A stretch of DNA of 64,000 nucleotides, taken from positions 372,001-436,000 of the forward strand of contig CAZVVT010000001.1 in NCBI GenBank assembly GCA_964630595.1, read 5' to 3'. This stretch comes from CAZVVT01 sp964630595 (lineage in GTDB: Bacteria > Chlamydiota > Chlamydiia > Chlamydiales > VFKH01). Below are positions 26,040-34,621 of this stretch, piece after piece. A program made the translations under genes and the position numbers. Under the pieces are notes generated by a model. The model searched no databases. It was not told the DNA's origin and saw nothing but the letters and a program-made list of their open reading frames with translations. The stretch's first letter is position 1, and every line of letters starts with the position of its first letter.

Positions 26040-26544
26040 AAACACGCAAGACACCAAAAACAACAACTACTGGCCGCTGATTTTGATCTTTCTCATGATC
26101 GCTGCTGCCTCCGCCGTCATCGCCTCCAAGCAGCCCACCAGCCGCCTTGCCGTCGATGCCTGGTCTATCTCCTTCATGGCTGGCTTCTTCCTCGTCTTCT
26201 CCGGCTTCAAGCTCATGGACATCGCCGGCTTTCACGAAGGCTATTCTCAATACGACCTACTCGCTATCAAGTGGCACCCCTGGGGCTACATCTATCCCTT
26301 TGTCGAACTCTTGCTGGGCCTGGGTTACTTGTGGGGCAAATGGCTGCCTCTGCTCTACACCATCACCTTTCTCTTGATGGGCTTTTCCAGCCTCGGCGTC
26401 ATCAAAGCGCTCTTTCGCAAAAAACAGCTACAGTGCAGCTGTCTCGGCACACTGCTGCGCGTTCCTCTGACCACCGTCACACTCACCGAAGACCTCGTCA
26501 TGGCTTTGATGGGCCTGATGATGCTCATCGGGCATCCGCGTTAA
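26032..26544 (+). CDS. MauE/DoxX-like membrane protein
   Basis: About 170 residues with four hydrophobic segments. The order of helices, with SFMAGFFLVFSGFKLMDIAGF, the PFVELLLGLGYL helix and a C-terminal CSCLGT cysteine motif, resembles the MauE/DoxX group, membrane proteins often tied to thiol-disulphide or redox chemistry. The start at ATG 26032 has GAGG upstream and lies inside the end of the MBL gene. Role unknown; the Cys pair suggests redox partnership (inference). Confidence 0.65.
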   Translation: MGKNTQDTKNNNYWPLILIFLMIAAASAVIASKQPTSRLAVDAWSISFMAGFFLVFSGFKLMDIAGFHEGYSQYDLLAIKWHPWGYIYPFVELLLGLGYLWGKWLPLLYTITFLLMGFSSLGVIKALFRKKQLQCSCLGTLLRVPLTTVTLTEDLVMALMGLMMLIGHPR

Positions 26545-26554
26545 TAACTTCAGA

Positions 26555-28528
26555 TTAATATTGAGCGAGCTTGCGGATGGCTGCTTCGACTTTTTGAGGC
26601 TGCGGCAGGACGCGGTTCTCCATCTGCTTGGAGTAGGGAACGGGGGTGTCTTCGGCACCGATGCGGACAATGGGAGCATCGAGCTGCGAAAAGGCGCGCT
26701 CGGCGGCGAGAGCGGCGATTTCGGCGCCAAAACCACCGGTCTTTTGCGCCTCTTGAAGAACTAAGAGCTTGGAGGTTTTCGCGATGGATTGGAGAACCGT
26801 TTCGATGTCGAAAGGCATGATGGTGCGCAGGTCAATCACTTCAACAGAAAGACCCTCTTGGGCCAGTTTTTCAGCGGCGTCGACGGCATAGAGAACCATC
26901 ATGCCCCAGGTGACGACCGTGACATCGCTGCCTTCGCGGACGATTTTAGCCTTTCCAAAGGGAAGGAGATAGTCGGGGCCGGGTTCAGGGCGGGCACAGA
27001 ATTTGGCTTGTCGGTAGAGCGCTTTGTGTTCGAGAAAAACCGTCGGGTTAGGAGAACGCATCGCCCACTTGAGTAGCCCTTTCGCATCGGCAGCATTGCT
27101 AGGGTAAGCGATTTGCAGGCCGGGGCAATGACTCAAGAAGCCTTCGATGTTCTGCGAATGGTAGGGACCGCCTTGGATGTAGCCACCCGTAGGCATACGA
27201 ATCACTGCAGGACAGTTCCACTCTCCATCAGAGCGGTAGTAGTAAGAGGAGAGCTCATTAAAGAGTTGGTTGATCCCCGTCCACAGGTAGTCTGCGAACT
27301 GAATTTCGGCGACGGGACGGTGAAAACCATCCAGCGACATACCGATCGAAAGACCAATGATGGTCGATTCTGCTAAAGGCGTGTTGAAACAACGCTTCGG
27401 GCCATACTTGGCGGTGAGATTCTTTGTGATGCCAAAAACGCCGCCTTTGCCATGTGCCACGTCTTGACCAAAGACAACAATGCCCTTATTGCGCGCCATC
27501 TCTTCATCGATAGCGTGGTTGATGGCATCCATCATCACGATTTTTTCTTCTGAGAGTACGTTCTGATCGGTTTCACCCTGATCAAAGGGAGCAAAGACCT
27601 TTTCTATCGCGGAGTCTTCATCGGGATAGGGAAGTAGATCGGCTGCGGCAGCGGCCTCTTCCACTTGCTGGAAGCAGCTTTTTTTCAACTCTTCTGTAGA
27701 AATGCCCTGACCTTCTAACCAAGCCACATAGTTGGTAATCGGATCGCGTGCAACATCTGCCGCGCGGTGCTCTTCTTTCTTGTATTTGCCCGGATCATCG
27801 CTGCTGCTGTGAGGTCCAATGCGCGGCACCTTCACAACCACTACAGAGGGGCCTTCGCCCTTGCGCGCACGCGCCACCGCTTTGGAGAAGGCGTCGCTTG
27901 TTTCGGGATAGTCCCACCCTTTGGGTTCGAAAACGGCCATGCCGGTGTATCCACGCGCCATCGGCGCAATGCCGCACGTCTGCTCATGAGAGGGAACGGA
28001 GATCGCCCACTCATTGTCATGGATGGAAAAAATGACGGGTAATTGGTGGATGGCTGCAAAATTGAGCGCTTCGTGGAAATCGCCCTCCGAGGTTGACCCA
28101 TCACCGCCGGAAACATAGACCACTTCATTAAGGCCGGCGCACTTGATGCTCATCGCCACGCCCACTGCTTGCAAGAACTGTGAGGCTACGACGCTGGATT
28201 GGCAGGGCATCCGCAACGCTTTGCTGGAAAAATGGCCTGGCATCATGCGACCAGCAGAATGGTCTTTTGTTTTGCGCGCCAAGAAAGCGCCAAAGATTTC
28301 TACAAGATCGGCACCCAGACCCACTGCAAAGGGCTGATCGCGATAGTAGGGAAGCCCCCAATCTTTTCCTGGAATCAGCTCAAGTGCTGCGACCACGCCG
28401 GCCATTTCATGGCCTGCAGCAGAGAGCTGAAAGGTAGCGCCCTTGTTCTGGCGCACCAACTTGCCCATCTTCTCGTCGGTCATGCGCGACAAGAACATCG
28501 CCTTGAGTACCTTCAGGCGTTTATCCAT
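26555..28528 (-). CDS. Fused alpha/beta E1 component of a 2-oxoacid dehydrogenase
   Basis: The first 320 or so residues are a thiamine-diphosphate-dependent E1 alpha subunit: GKDWGLPYYRDQ, and the cofactor motif GGDGSTSEGDFHEALNFA ending in NEWAIS. From about residue 330 the E1 beta subunit follows (MDAINHAIDEEMARN, GVFGITKNL, PLAESTIIGLSIGMS, and the C-terminal VIDLRTIMPFD). The fusion matches the chlamydial gene in the same position upstream of dnaJ. Substrate (pyruvate or branched-chain keto acid) cannot be told from sequence. The start overlaps the dnaJ end by eight bases. Confidence 0.9.
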   Translation of the reverse strand: MDKRLKVLKAMFLSRMTDEKMGKLVRQNKGATFQLSAAGHEMAGVVAALELIPGKDWGLPYYRDQPFAVGLGADLVEIFGAFLARKTKDHSAGRMMPGHFSSKALRMPCQSSVVASQFLQAVGVAMSIKCAGLNEVVYVSGGDGSTSEGDFHEALNFAAIHQLPVIFSIHDNEWAISVPSHEQTCGIAPMARGYTGMAVFEPKGWDYPETSDAFSKAVARARKGEGPSVVVVKVPRIGPHSSSDDPGKYKKEEHRAADVARDPITNYVAWLEGQGISTEELKKSCFQQVEEAAAAADLLPYPDEDSAIEKVFAPFDQGETDQNVLSEEKIVMMDAINHAIDEEMARNKGIVVFGQDVAHGKGGVFGITKNLTAKYGPKRCFNTPLAESTIIGLSIGMSLDGFHRPVAEIQFADYLWTGINQLFNELSSYYYRSDGEWNCPAVIRMPTGGYIQGGPYHSQNIEGFLSHCPGLQIAYPSNAADAKGLLKWAMRSPNPTVFLEHKALYRQAKFCARPEPGPDYLLPFGKAKIVREGSDVTVVTWGMMVLYAVDAAEKLAQEGLSVEVIDLRTIMPFDIETVLQSIAKTSKLLVLQEAQKTGGFGAEIAALAAERAFSQLDAPIVRIGAEDTPVPYSKQMENRVLPQPQKVEAAIRKLAQY

Positions 28529-29705
28529 TCGCCATTTCCGGGAAGAACGATTTCACCTTCTCGAGAAAACTCTTCTTTTTGGGAAGATTAGAGCCGCTCT
28601 CCGTTGCTGCAAAGGCGCGCAACAAATCTTTCTGCTTTTCACTCAGCTTGGTCGGCACTTCCACAACGATGGTGACCAAAAGATCTCCCTTGCCCTGACC
28701 GTGCACGTTGGGCATTCCCTCTCCCTTCACGCGGAAGAGCTTACCACTCTGCGTCCCCTCAGGAATCGAAATCTTCGTGCTCCCTTGCGGCGTAGGAATC
28801 TCTTTTTTGCACCCCATCGCTGCTTCTGCAAAACTGATGGGAAACTCGAAGGTTAGGTCATCTCCATTGCGGTGAAAAACAGGATGGTCTTCGACCTCTA
28901 CGACGATATAGAGATCTCCCGCAGGAGCGCCCCACTCGCCCGCGTCCCCTAAACCGGCCATGCGCAGACGCATGCCACTTTCCACCCCCGCAGGGATGGG
29001 AATCTTGACGCGGCGCTTGTCTTTCACCCGCCCCGAGCCAGAGCAACCCTTGCAGGGATCGGTGATGATGCGTCCCTCGCCGCCGCACTTGGGGCAGGCC
29101 GTGGACATGGTGAAAAAACCGCGGGATTGGACGACCTGGCCCGTTCCTCGGCATTGCGTACACTGTTTAACGGATTTGCTATCTTTGGCACCGCTGCCGG
29201 AACACTCGCCGCAACGGACAAAGGTGTTGAGAATCAGCTCTTTTTCCACGCCCTGAGCCGCCTCTTCAAAAGTCAGCTTGAGGTCAACTCGCTTGCTAGC
29301 GCCACTTTCTTGGCCGCGGCTACCACCGCCGCCGCCCTGGCCCCCAAAGAAGGTCTCGAAGATCGAATCCCCACCACCACCACCTGCGCCGCCAAAGGCG
29401 CCCATAAAGGTGCGAAGGGCCTCTTCCATCGAGGAAAAGCCCTGCCCGCCGCCGCCAAAGCCGCCCGGGCCTGCTCCCGCACCAGCGCGGAAAGCATCGG
29501 CGCCAAAACGGTCGAAGGTCGCCCGCTTCTGCTCGTCACTGAGGATTTCGTACGCCTCGGAGATCTCCTTGAACTTTGCCGCAGCTGCCGAGTCCCCCGG
29601 ATTCTTGTCGGGGTGAAATTGCAAAGCCTTCTTGCGATAGGCCTTCTTGATCTCGTCTGCTGTGGCCGTCTTGGCGACCCCTAGGACTTCATAGTAGTCG
29701 GCCAT
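28521..29705 (-). CDS. dnaJ: Chaperone DnaJ (Hsp40)
   Basis: Co-chaperone of DnaK. J domain with HPD in ALQFHPDKNPGD (33-35), Gly/Phe linker with long Gly runs (about 75-130), then four zinc-finger repeats CGECSGSG, CTQCRGTG, CPKCGGEG and CKGCSGSG, and the substrate-binding C terminus. Length 394 is normal. It follows rpsU in the same direction, with 21 bases between, and overlaps the E1 gene, matching chlamydial gene order. Confidence 0.96.
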   Translation of the reverse strand: MADYYEVLGVAKTATADEIKKAYRKKALQFHPDKNPGDSAAAAKFKEISEAYEILSDEQKRATFDRFGADAFRAGAGAGPGGFGGGGQGFSSMEEALRTFMGAFGGAGGGGGDSIFETFFGGQGGGGGSRGQESGASKRVDLKLTFEEAAQGVEKELILNTFVRCGECSGSGAKDSKSVKQCTQCRGTGQVVQSRGFFTMSTACPKCGGEGRIITDPCKGCSGSGRVKDKRRVKIPIPAGVESGMRLRMAGLGDAGEWGAPAGDLYIVVEVEDHPVFHRNGDDLTFEFPISFAEAAMGCKKEIPTPQGSTKISIPEGTQSGKLFRVKGEGMPNVHGQGKGDLLVTIVVEVPTKLSEKQKDLLRAFAATESGSNLPKKKSFLEKVKSFFPEMANG

Positions 29706-29726
29706 AACACACTAACGGATTTTAGA

Positions 29727-29900
29727 TTAACGCTTGAATTTGAGTGCAGCTTTCGATTTAGCGCGCTCTTTTACAGAGGGCTTGTCGTAGAAACGGTGTG
29801 CCTTTGCAGCCTTCATCACACCCTCTTTATCAAGCTTCTTTTTAAGAGCTCGAAGAGCCTTGTCGATTGATTCGCCTGCACGCACTTTTACGCTTGTCAT
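29727..29900 (-). CDS. rpsU: Ribosomal protein S21
   Basis: 57-residue basic protein reading MTSVKVRAGESIDKALRALK and ending in KAALKFKR, a typical short S21. The repeated Lys/Arg helix and the FYDKPSVKERAKSKA segment are diagnostic. GGAT/AAAGGA-like purines precede the ATG at 29900. It leads the rpsU-dnaJ-E1 string. It is divergent from rpsD. Confidence 0.92.
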   Translation of the reverse strand: MTSVKVRAGESIDKALRALKKKLDKEGVMKAAKAHRFYDKPSVKERAKSKAALKFKR

Positions 29901-29933
29901 TGACTATCCTTTTTTCCAAATAGGGAGCTCTAG

Positions 29934-29963
29934 AGCGTACCACAGACCCCTATTAACGAACAA
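29934..29963 (-). promoter_or_regulatory. Candidate rpsU promoter
   Basis: On the minus strand TTGTTC (29963-29958), 18 bases, TACGCT (29939-29934), 34 bases before the rpsU start. A weak match supported by position only. Confidence 0.3.
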
Positions 29964-29966
29964 GGC

Positions 29967-29995
29967 TTGCGGGAAAAGCTTTTCCTCCGTATCCT
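29967..29995 (+). promoter_or_regulatory. Candidate rpsD promoter
   Basis: TTGCGG at 29967-29972, 17 bases, TATCCT at 29990-29995. AGGAAAAA lies just before the ATG at 30018. Back to back with the candidate rpsU promoter. Confidence 0.4.
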
Positions 29996-30017
29996 ATTTG
30001 CAAAACTAAAGGAAAAA

Positions 30018-30632
30018 ATGGCTCGATATACCGGTCCTAAGAATCGCATTGCACGTCGTTTTGGCGTCAACATTTTCGGTCGCGCACGCAACCCCCTCAT
30101 CCACAAACAAAACCCTCCCGGTCAGCATGGCGCCCGCCATAAGAAGAAGTCTGACTACGGCGTCCAACTGGAAGGCAAACAAAAGCTCCGCGCTGTCTAC
30201 GGAATGATCGCTCACAAACAGCTGGTCAACATCTACAAAAAAGCCACTTTGAAGCAGGGTAACACCTCACAAAACTTCATTGCCGCTCTTGAAAGCCGTC
30301 TCGACAACGTCGTCTACCGCCTCAAACTAGCTCCCACCATCTTCGCCGCACAACAGCTCGTTTCCCATGGACACGTTCTCGTCGACGGCAAGAAAGTGGA
30401 CATCCGCTCCTACGAAGTGGCTCCCGGCCAAACTGTGGCCATTAAGGAAGCTTCCCGCAATATGGAGATCCTCAAGCGCGCACAAGCACAAGCTCGTGAT
30501 GTGCCCGGTTATCTCACTGCAAGTGATGCGTTCTCAGGCCAGCTTCTTTCGAAGCCCACCCTGGAACAGATCCCCATGCCGATTGAGATCAATCTCCACG
30601 AGATCTGCGACTTCCTCGCTCACACAACCTAA
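30018..30632 (+). CDS. rpsD: Ribosomal protein S4
   Basis: Primary 16S-binding protein of the small subunit. Start MARYTGPKNRIARRFGVN, then the PGQHGARHKKKSDYG segment and the S4 RNA-binding domain (ESRLDNVVYRLKLAPT; QLVSHGHVLVDGKKVDIRSY). 204 residues, normal. The ATG at 30018 follows AGGAAAAA. It is convergent with the next gene, whose stop overlaps its end by four bases. Confidence 0.97.
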   Translation: MARYTGPKNRIARRFGVNIFGRARNPLIHKQNPPGQHGARHKKKSDYGVQLEGKQKLRAVYGMIAHKQLVNIYKKATLKQGNTSQNFIAALESRLDNVVYRLKLAPTIFAAQQLVSHGHVLVDGKKVDIRSYEVAPGQTVAIKEASRNMEILKRAQAQARDVPGYLTASDAFSGQLLSKPTLEQIPMPIEINLHEICDFLAHTT

Positions 30633-31456
30633 GAGCCGAACAGCTCTTGGAAGACCTCTACCATCAGGGGATCTACGGGTCCCCAGAAGAGGTTAAGGTT
30701 AGCACGACACGCCTCTTCGTGCTCATCTCCCGGCCAGCTCGGCTGTGCCTTCCATTTGTTTATCGTACTGGAAACAATCGCGTCCTTATAGCCTGCTATA
30801 GCGTCCACTACCCTTACAGGGCCGGGATATGTTTGCAGCTTCATCAAGGCTTTCCGGAGAAATGGTCGCATGAGAGCCCAATCAGGACGCCTCGCAGCAA
30901 TGGTGTCAAAGGTGGCCGCCAATTCGATTACCTTTAGTGGCACTGTCGGTTCAGGAGCAGCTGCAAGAGGCAGATCTACCGTTTCCTCCGCCATAAGCTC
31001 TTCTCTAATCAACCGTGCACGCACTGTTTCATCAAAGCGCACGACGCGAGGAGCGGCCGCGGCGGCTGCAGCAGCCGCTGCCCCCTCACCCGCTACGGGG
31101 GAGGGCTCTTCACTTGTTGCAGGAGACCTGCGTAGAGCCGATTTGAGGGGCCGGACAGCCTGCGACTCCTCCCCCCTTCGTTTCTGTACCTTGAATGCCT
31201 TGAGGAGCTCTAGAGCATGTTCGAGCTTAGCAGGGTCAGAAACTTCGCGCCTGAGAACTCCATCGGCTGCCGTTATCACTGCCTCGTCCATTTCGCTGAG
31301 TGCAGAGCTTTCTCGAGGCACAATGCGAAAGAAGCCGACCGCCCCTTCGTTTTCTAACACCAGCTTATATGTTCGAGGGTTGGGGCAGGCCTTCAAGCCT
31401 TCATAGAGGCTATCGCCATCAGGAAAACGTTCAGGACCAACACCAGCAGCGGCCAT
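30629..31456 (-). CDS. Hypothetical protein with an RVxF-like motif; paralogue of the neighbouring gene
   Basis: 275 residues from ATG 31456 (GGGGGG just upstream); the frame extends three codons further. The N-terminal 75 residues (SLYEGLKA...RTYKLVL...SSALSEMDEAVITAA) align by eye with the first part of the upstream gene. A poly-alanine linker precedes RVVRFDETV at about 137-145, which fits the [RK]x[VI]x[FW] docking pattern for host protein phosphatase 1. The rest is helical with Trp-rich tail (WKAQPSWPGDEHE). Unknown function; effector role is inference. Confidence 0.65.
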   Translation of the reverse strand: MAAAGVGPERFPDGDSLYEGLKACPNPRTYKLVLENEGAVGFFRIVPRESSALSEMDEAVITAADGVLRREVSDPAKLEHALELLKAFKVQKRRGEESQAVRPLKSALRRSPATSEEPSPVAGEGAAAAAAAAAAPRVVRFDETVRARLIREELMAEETVDLPLAAAPEPTVPLKVIELAATFDTIAARRPDWALMRPFLRKALMKLQTYPGPVRVVDAIAGYKDAIVSSTINKWKAQPSWPGDEHEEACRANLNLFWGPVDPLMVEVFQELFGS

Positions 31457-31517
31457 ACCCCCCAAGTCATATAAGAGTCTTGAGTTTTTGCCTATTTATC
31501 CGTCAAAAGTGGCGTCG

Positions 31518-32255
31518 TTATAAAATTGCTTCATCCCGATTTGTGATCGCCATCTCGAACAGCTCAAGAATTTGATCGTTTATTTCTAGAAGAGCATCTT
31601 GAATGGCAAGAGTGGCTTCATCTCGCTTTCTCCAAGAAATTCCCTTCACCAGCCCCTTAGTAAGAGTTGTCGTCAGCTGCAGTGCTAGTGTTGCAGAGTC
31701 GCTACCAACTCGCATCTTCATCACATTTTCTACCTTTTCTCGCACAAAACCTTTGAGATCAGGCGTTTCGACACATTCTTCCAATGCCTGTACGATAAAA
31801 CGTAAATCTCGCCCGGTAAACAAAATGCGGGGAATCATCCTGACTTCTTCCGTTCCCCATGTGACAGATTTAGGGCGCGGTGTAAGAGAAGGGCTTTTCA
31901 TTGCACTCGATCCCCCAAAACGGAAAGGAGAAGGACTCAAGGCCGTTGTAGCCGGACTTAGCATCTCAGAGCTTTCGATACGGTCATCATCTACCACCGC
32001 TCTTCCCAGCCTACAGAGTAGATCATTGACTACGTCCATCTCGTCCAACAAAAGCGACGCCTTCATCCACTTTTGTGCCACAGCAATGACGCGGTGATCC
32101 TGCTCGGAAAGCGCACTTTTACCCAAAGGAACGAGAGCAAAGGCTCCGCCCTCTACGCTAGCCACCATCAGCTTGTAGCTGCTCAGTGAGTCGCTTGCTC
32201 CATAAAGGGCCTCAAAAAGTTCTCGCGGATCTGTATAAAATGTAATGGCTGCCAT
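31518..32255 (-). CDS. Hypothetical protein with an RVxF-like motif; paralogue of the downstream gene
   Basis: 245 residues, MAAITFYTDP start. The N-terminal ELFEALYGA...SYKLMV...KSALSEQDHRVIAVAQ block matches the downstream gene at the same positions. A Ser/Pro linker leads to KSVTWGTEEV at 129-138, matching the RVxF pattern in the same relative place. The C-terminal half (IVQALEECVETPDLKGFV...) is helical and differs from its paralogue. About 60 bases separate the two genes, a tandem duplication with divergence. Confidence 0.65.
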   Translation of the reverse strand: MAAITFYTDPRELFEALYGASDSLSSYKLMVASVEGGAFALVPLGKSALSEQDHRVIAVAQKWMKASLLLDEMDVVNDLLCRLGRAVVDDDRIESSEMLSPATTALSPSPFRFGGSSAMKSPSLTPRPKSVTWGTEEVRMIPRILFTGRDLRFIVQALEECVETPDLKGFVREKVENVMKMRVGSDSATLALQLTTTLTKGLVKGISWRKRDEATLAIQDALLEINDQILELFEMAITNRDEAIL

Positions 32256-32282
32256 AAAATGGGAAGCGATTGTATCACAAAA

Positions 32283-33746
32283 TTAAAATAATTTTCTCAT
32301 CTCTCGAAAAGTAAGAGTCAGCAAAACTACAAGGAAGATGGTTCCTTGCAGACTTATTGCCATAAGTTGCTGTAAAACAGTTACTTCTGGAAGTGTTATA
32401 CTCCAGGCCGCGAGCAGGGCAGCCAACGAAGCCAGAGTGACTCGCAATGCCTCTTTCGAGAATAGAGGACGCAGTCTGCCGCGCAAAAGAATGGCGAGAT
32501 TCACCATGGAGGCTAAAGAAGTGGCAAGAGCAATAGAGGCGGCCCCCCATTCTAATCCAAAGACTAAAAGCGCATTCAGGCCGATATTCACGACCACAGA
32601 GGCGGCCGAAGCAAAGGCGGGCAGGCCAAAACGCTTATCGGCATAACAACCGGTGGCCACCATCAACACTACCCCCTGCGGGAAGAGCCCCACAGCATAC
32701 GCCCAGAGGCAGCGCGTTGTCTGCTCCACATCGACCGCGTTAAAATCGCCATGTTCAAACAAGATCGCAATCCCCAAACGACCGCAGGCAAAGCAGGCAA
32801 AGGTCATAGGAATCAAGAGAAGGGCCGTTTTGCGTAAAGCATCCGTGAGAAGCTGCTCTAAGCCCGCCTCATCCCTCGCCGCACGAGCGCGCGAAAGCGC
32901 GGGGAGAAGCGCATTGGCTAAAGCGATGCCAAAGAGGGCGAGGGGGAGCTGCTGGATGCGGATGGCGTACCAAAGCCAGGCCGGTCCTTGCAGATCAGCG
33001 GCGCGAGCAAAGAGCGCATCGAGGGCGCTGTTGACTTGCGCCGCTGAAACTCCAATCAGCCCCAAGCCCAGCCCAGAGGCCATTTTCTTGATGACGCTCC
33101 AATCTGCATGCGCTCCTTTGAGTTGCCACACAGGGCGCGCAGCGGGCACCAATAAAAGCCACTGTGCTGCGAAGCCAAGCGTGACGCTCACTGCCAAGTA
33201 GGGCATGGCTGCTGCCATAGAAAAATCGCGCAACAAAAACGCAGCGGCCACCCACACCACATTCAGCATCACGGGGGCAACTCCCGTTAAAAAGAAACGA
33301 CGCTCACATTGCAGCAGGGAGCTGAAGAGGCCGAAGAGGCTAATGAAGAGGATGCCCGGCATCAGCCACATTGCGAGATGAATCACCTCCTCCCATTCGG
33401 GACTGGCAGGCACAGCCCAGAAGAGCAGCTCTGTTGCACCCACAACGACGACCAACAAAGAGACGACTAAGAAAACCAATCTGCGAAAGAAGGCGGCGGC
33501 TAGGGCGGGCTCTTGCGCACGTAGATGTTCGAACTGCGGCACAAAAGCCGCCTGCATTGCCCCCTCTCCCACCACGCGTCGCAACAGGTTAGCCAAGCGG
33601 TAGGCCACCATAAAGGCCGCCACGGAAGCGCTCGCGCCAAAGACCCAAGCCATGACCATGTCGCGCCCGAGACCAGTGATTCGACTAATCAACGTTCCCG
33701 ACAAAAAACGCGCCGCTGAACGTACGATGCTTGTCTCATTTGCCAT
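32283..33746 (-). CDS. murJ: Lipid II flippase MurJ (MviN)
   Basis: 487-residue membrane protein of about 14 helices that moves peptidoglycan precursor lipid II across the membrane. Family motifs include FLSGTLISRITGLGRDMVMAW, AYRLANLLRRVVGEGAM, and later FGIALANALLPALSR. Chlamydiae keep it for septal peptidoglycan. It follows the paralogue pair on the minus strand and is divergent from nfo by 23 bases, as in chlamydial order (murJ next to nfo). Confidence 0.95.
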   Translation of the reverse strand: MANETSIVRSAARFLSGTLISRITGLGRDMVMAWVFGASASVAAFMVAYRLANLLRRVVGEGAMQAAFVPQFEHLRAQEPALAAAFFRRLVFLVVSLLVVVVGATELLFWAVPASPEWEEVIHLAMWLMPGILFISLFGLFSSLLQCERRFFLTGVAPVMLNVVWVAAAFLLRDFSMAAAMPYLAVSVTLGFAAQWLLLVPAARPVWQLKGAHADWSVIKKMASGLGLGLIGVSAAQVNSALDALFARAADLQGPAWLWYAIRIQQLPLALFGIALANALLPALSRARAARDEAGLEQLLTDALRKTALLLIPMTFACFACGRLGIAILFEHGDFNAVDVEQTTRCLWAYAVGLFPQGVVLMVATGCYADKRFGLPAFASAASVVVNIGLNALLVFGLEWGAASIALATSLASMVNLAILLRGRLRPLFSKEALRVTLASLAALLAAWSITLPEVTVLQQLMAISLQGTIFLVVLLTLTFREMRKLF

Positions 33747-33769
33747 AGAGAACGTATTCTAGTTGAACC

Positions 33770-34609
33770 GTGAGTAAAAAAAAGCTCCTCATTGGGGCTC
33801 ACACCTCTACCCAAGGGGGCGTTCACAACGCGCTTGTTGAAGGTCAAGAGATCGGGGCCACCTGCATCCAGATCTTCACCGCCAACCAGAGACAGTGGAA
33901 AAGCCGCCCGATCACCGACGAAATGGCGGATTTGTGGTTTGCTGCACGCGAAGAGACGGGCATTGAAGCCATCATGAGCCACTCTAGCTACCTCATCAAC
34001 TTAGGCTGCCCCCAAGCAGAGAACCTAGAGAAGAGTCGCGCTGCCTTTCGCCAAGAAATCGAGCGCTGCCTCAAGTTGGATCTCACCTTTCTCAACTTCC
34101 ACCCAGGAGCTGCGCTCGACGGCACGGTAGAGCAGTGCATCAACCGCATCATTTCCAGCTTGAAAGCGTGCGCTTCTCTCTTAGAAAAAAGCCGCCTGAC
34201 GCTGCTGATTGAAGCCACCGCTGGACAGGGCACAGTCGTGGGCCACCGCTTTGAAGAGCTCTCTTCCATCATTGAAGGGGTAAAAGATCACCTTCCCATC
34301 GGCGTGTGCATCGATACCTGCCACATTTTTGCCGCCGGCTATGATGTACGTGATGTCGATGCAGTCCTAAAAGAGTTCGACAAAGTAGTCGGCCTCAAGT
34401 ACTTGAAAGCTTTTCACCTCAACGATTCATTGGGCGATTTAGGGTCGCGCAAGGACCGTCATATGCCTCTTGGCAAGGGCCGGATTGGCATCGACTGCTT
34501 CAAAGATTTGATGCGCGACAAACGCACAAGAGAGCTCCCCAAATACCTGGAAACCCCAGATGGACCCGCTTTATGGAAGAAGGAGATCGCTCTCCTTCGT
34601 TCGTTTTAA
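33770..34609 (+). CDS. nfo: Endonuclease IV (AP endonuclease)
   Basis: Zinc-dependent repair nuclease cutting at abasic sites. Barrel motifs with metal ligands are intact: IGAHTSTQGGVHNA, IMSHSSYLINLG, LNFHPGA, LLIEATAGQG, VCIDTCHIFAAGYD, AFHLNDSLG and DRHMPLGKGRIG. 279 residues, normal. The start is a GTG (33770). asnS follows after 12 bases. Confidence 0.96.
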   Translation: MSKKKLLIGAHTSTQGGVHNALVEGQEIGATCIQIFTANQRQWKSRPITDEMADLWFAAREETGIEAIMSHSSYLINLGCPQAENLEKSRAAFRQEIERCLKLDLTFLNFHPGAALDGTVEQCINRIISSLKACASLLEKSRLTLLIEATAGQGTVVGHRFEELSSIIEGVKDHLPIGVCIDTCHIFAAGYDVRDVDAVLKEFDKVVGLKYLKAFHLNDSLGDLGSRKDRHMPLGKGRIGIDCFKDLMRDKRTRELPKYLETPDGPALWKKEIALLRSF

Positions 34610-34621
34610 TAAGGAACTGCG

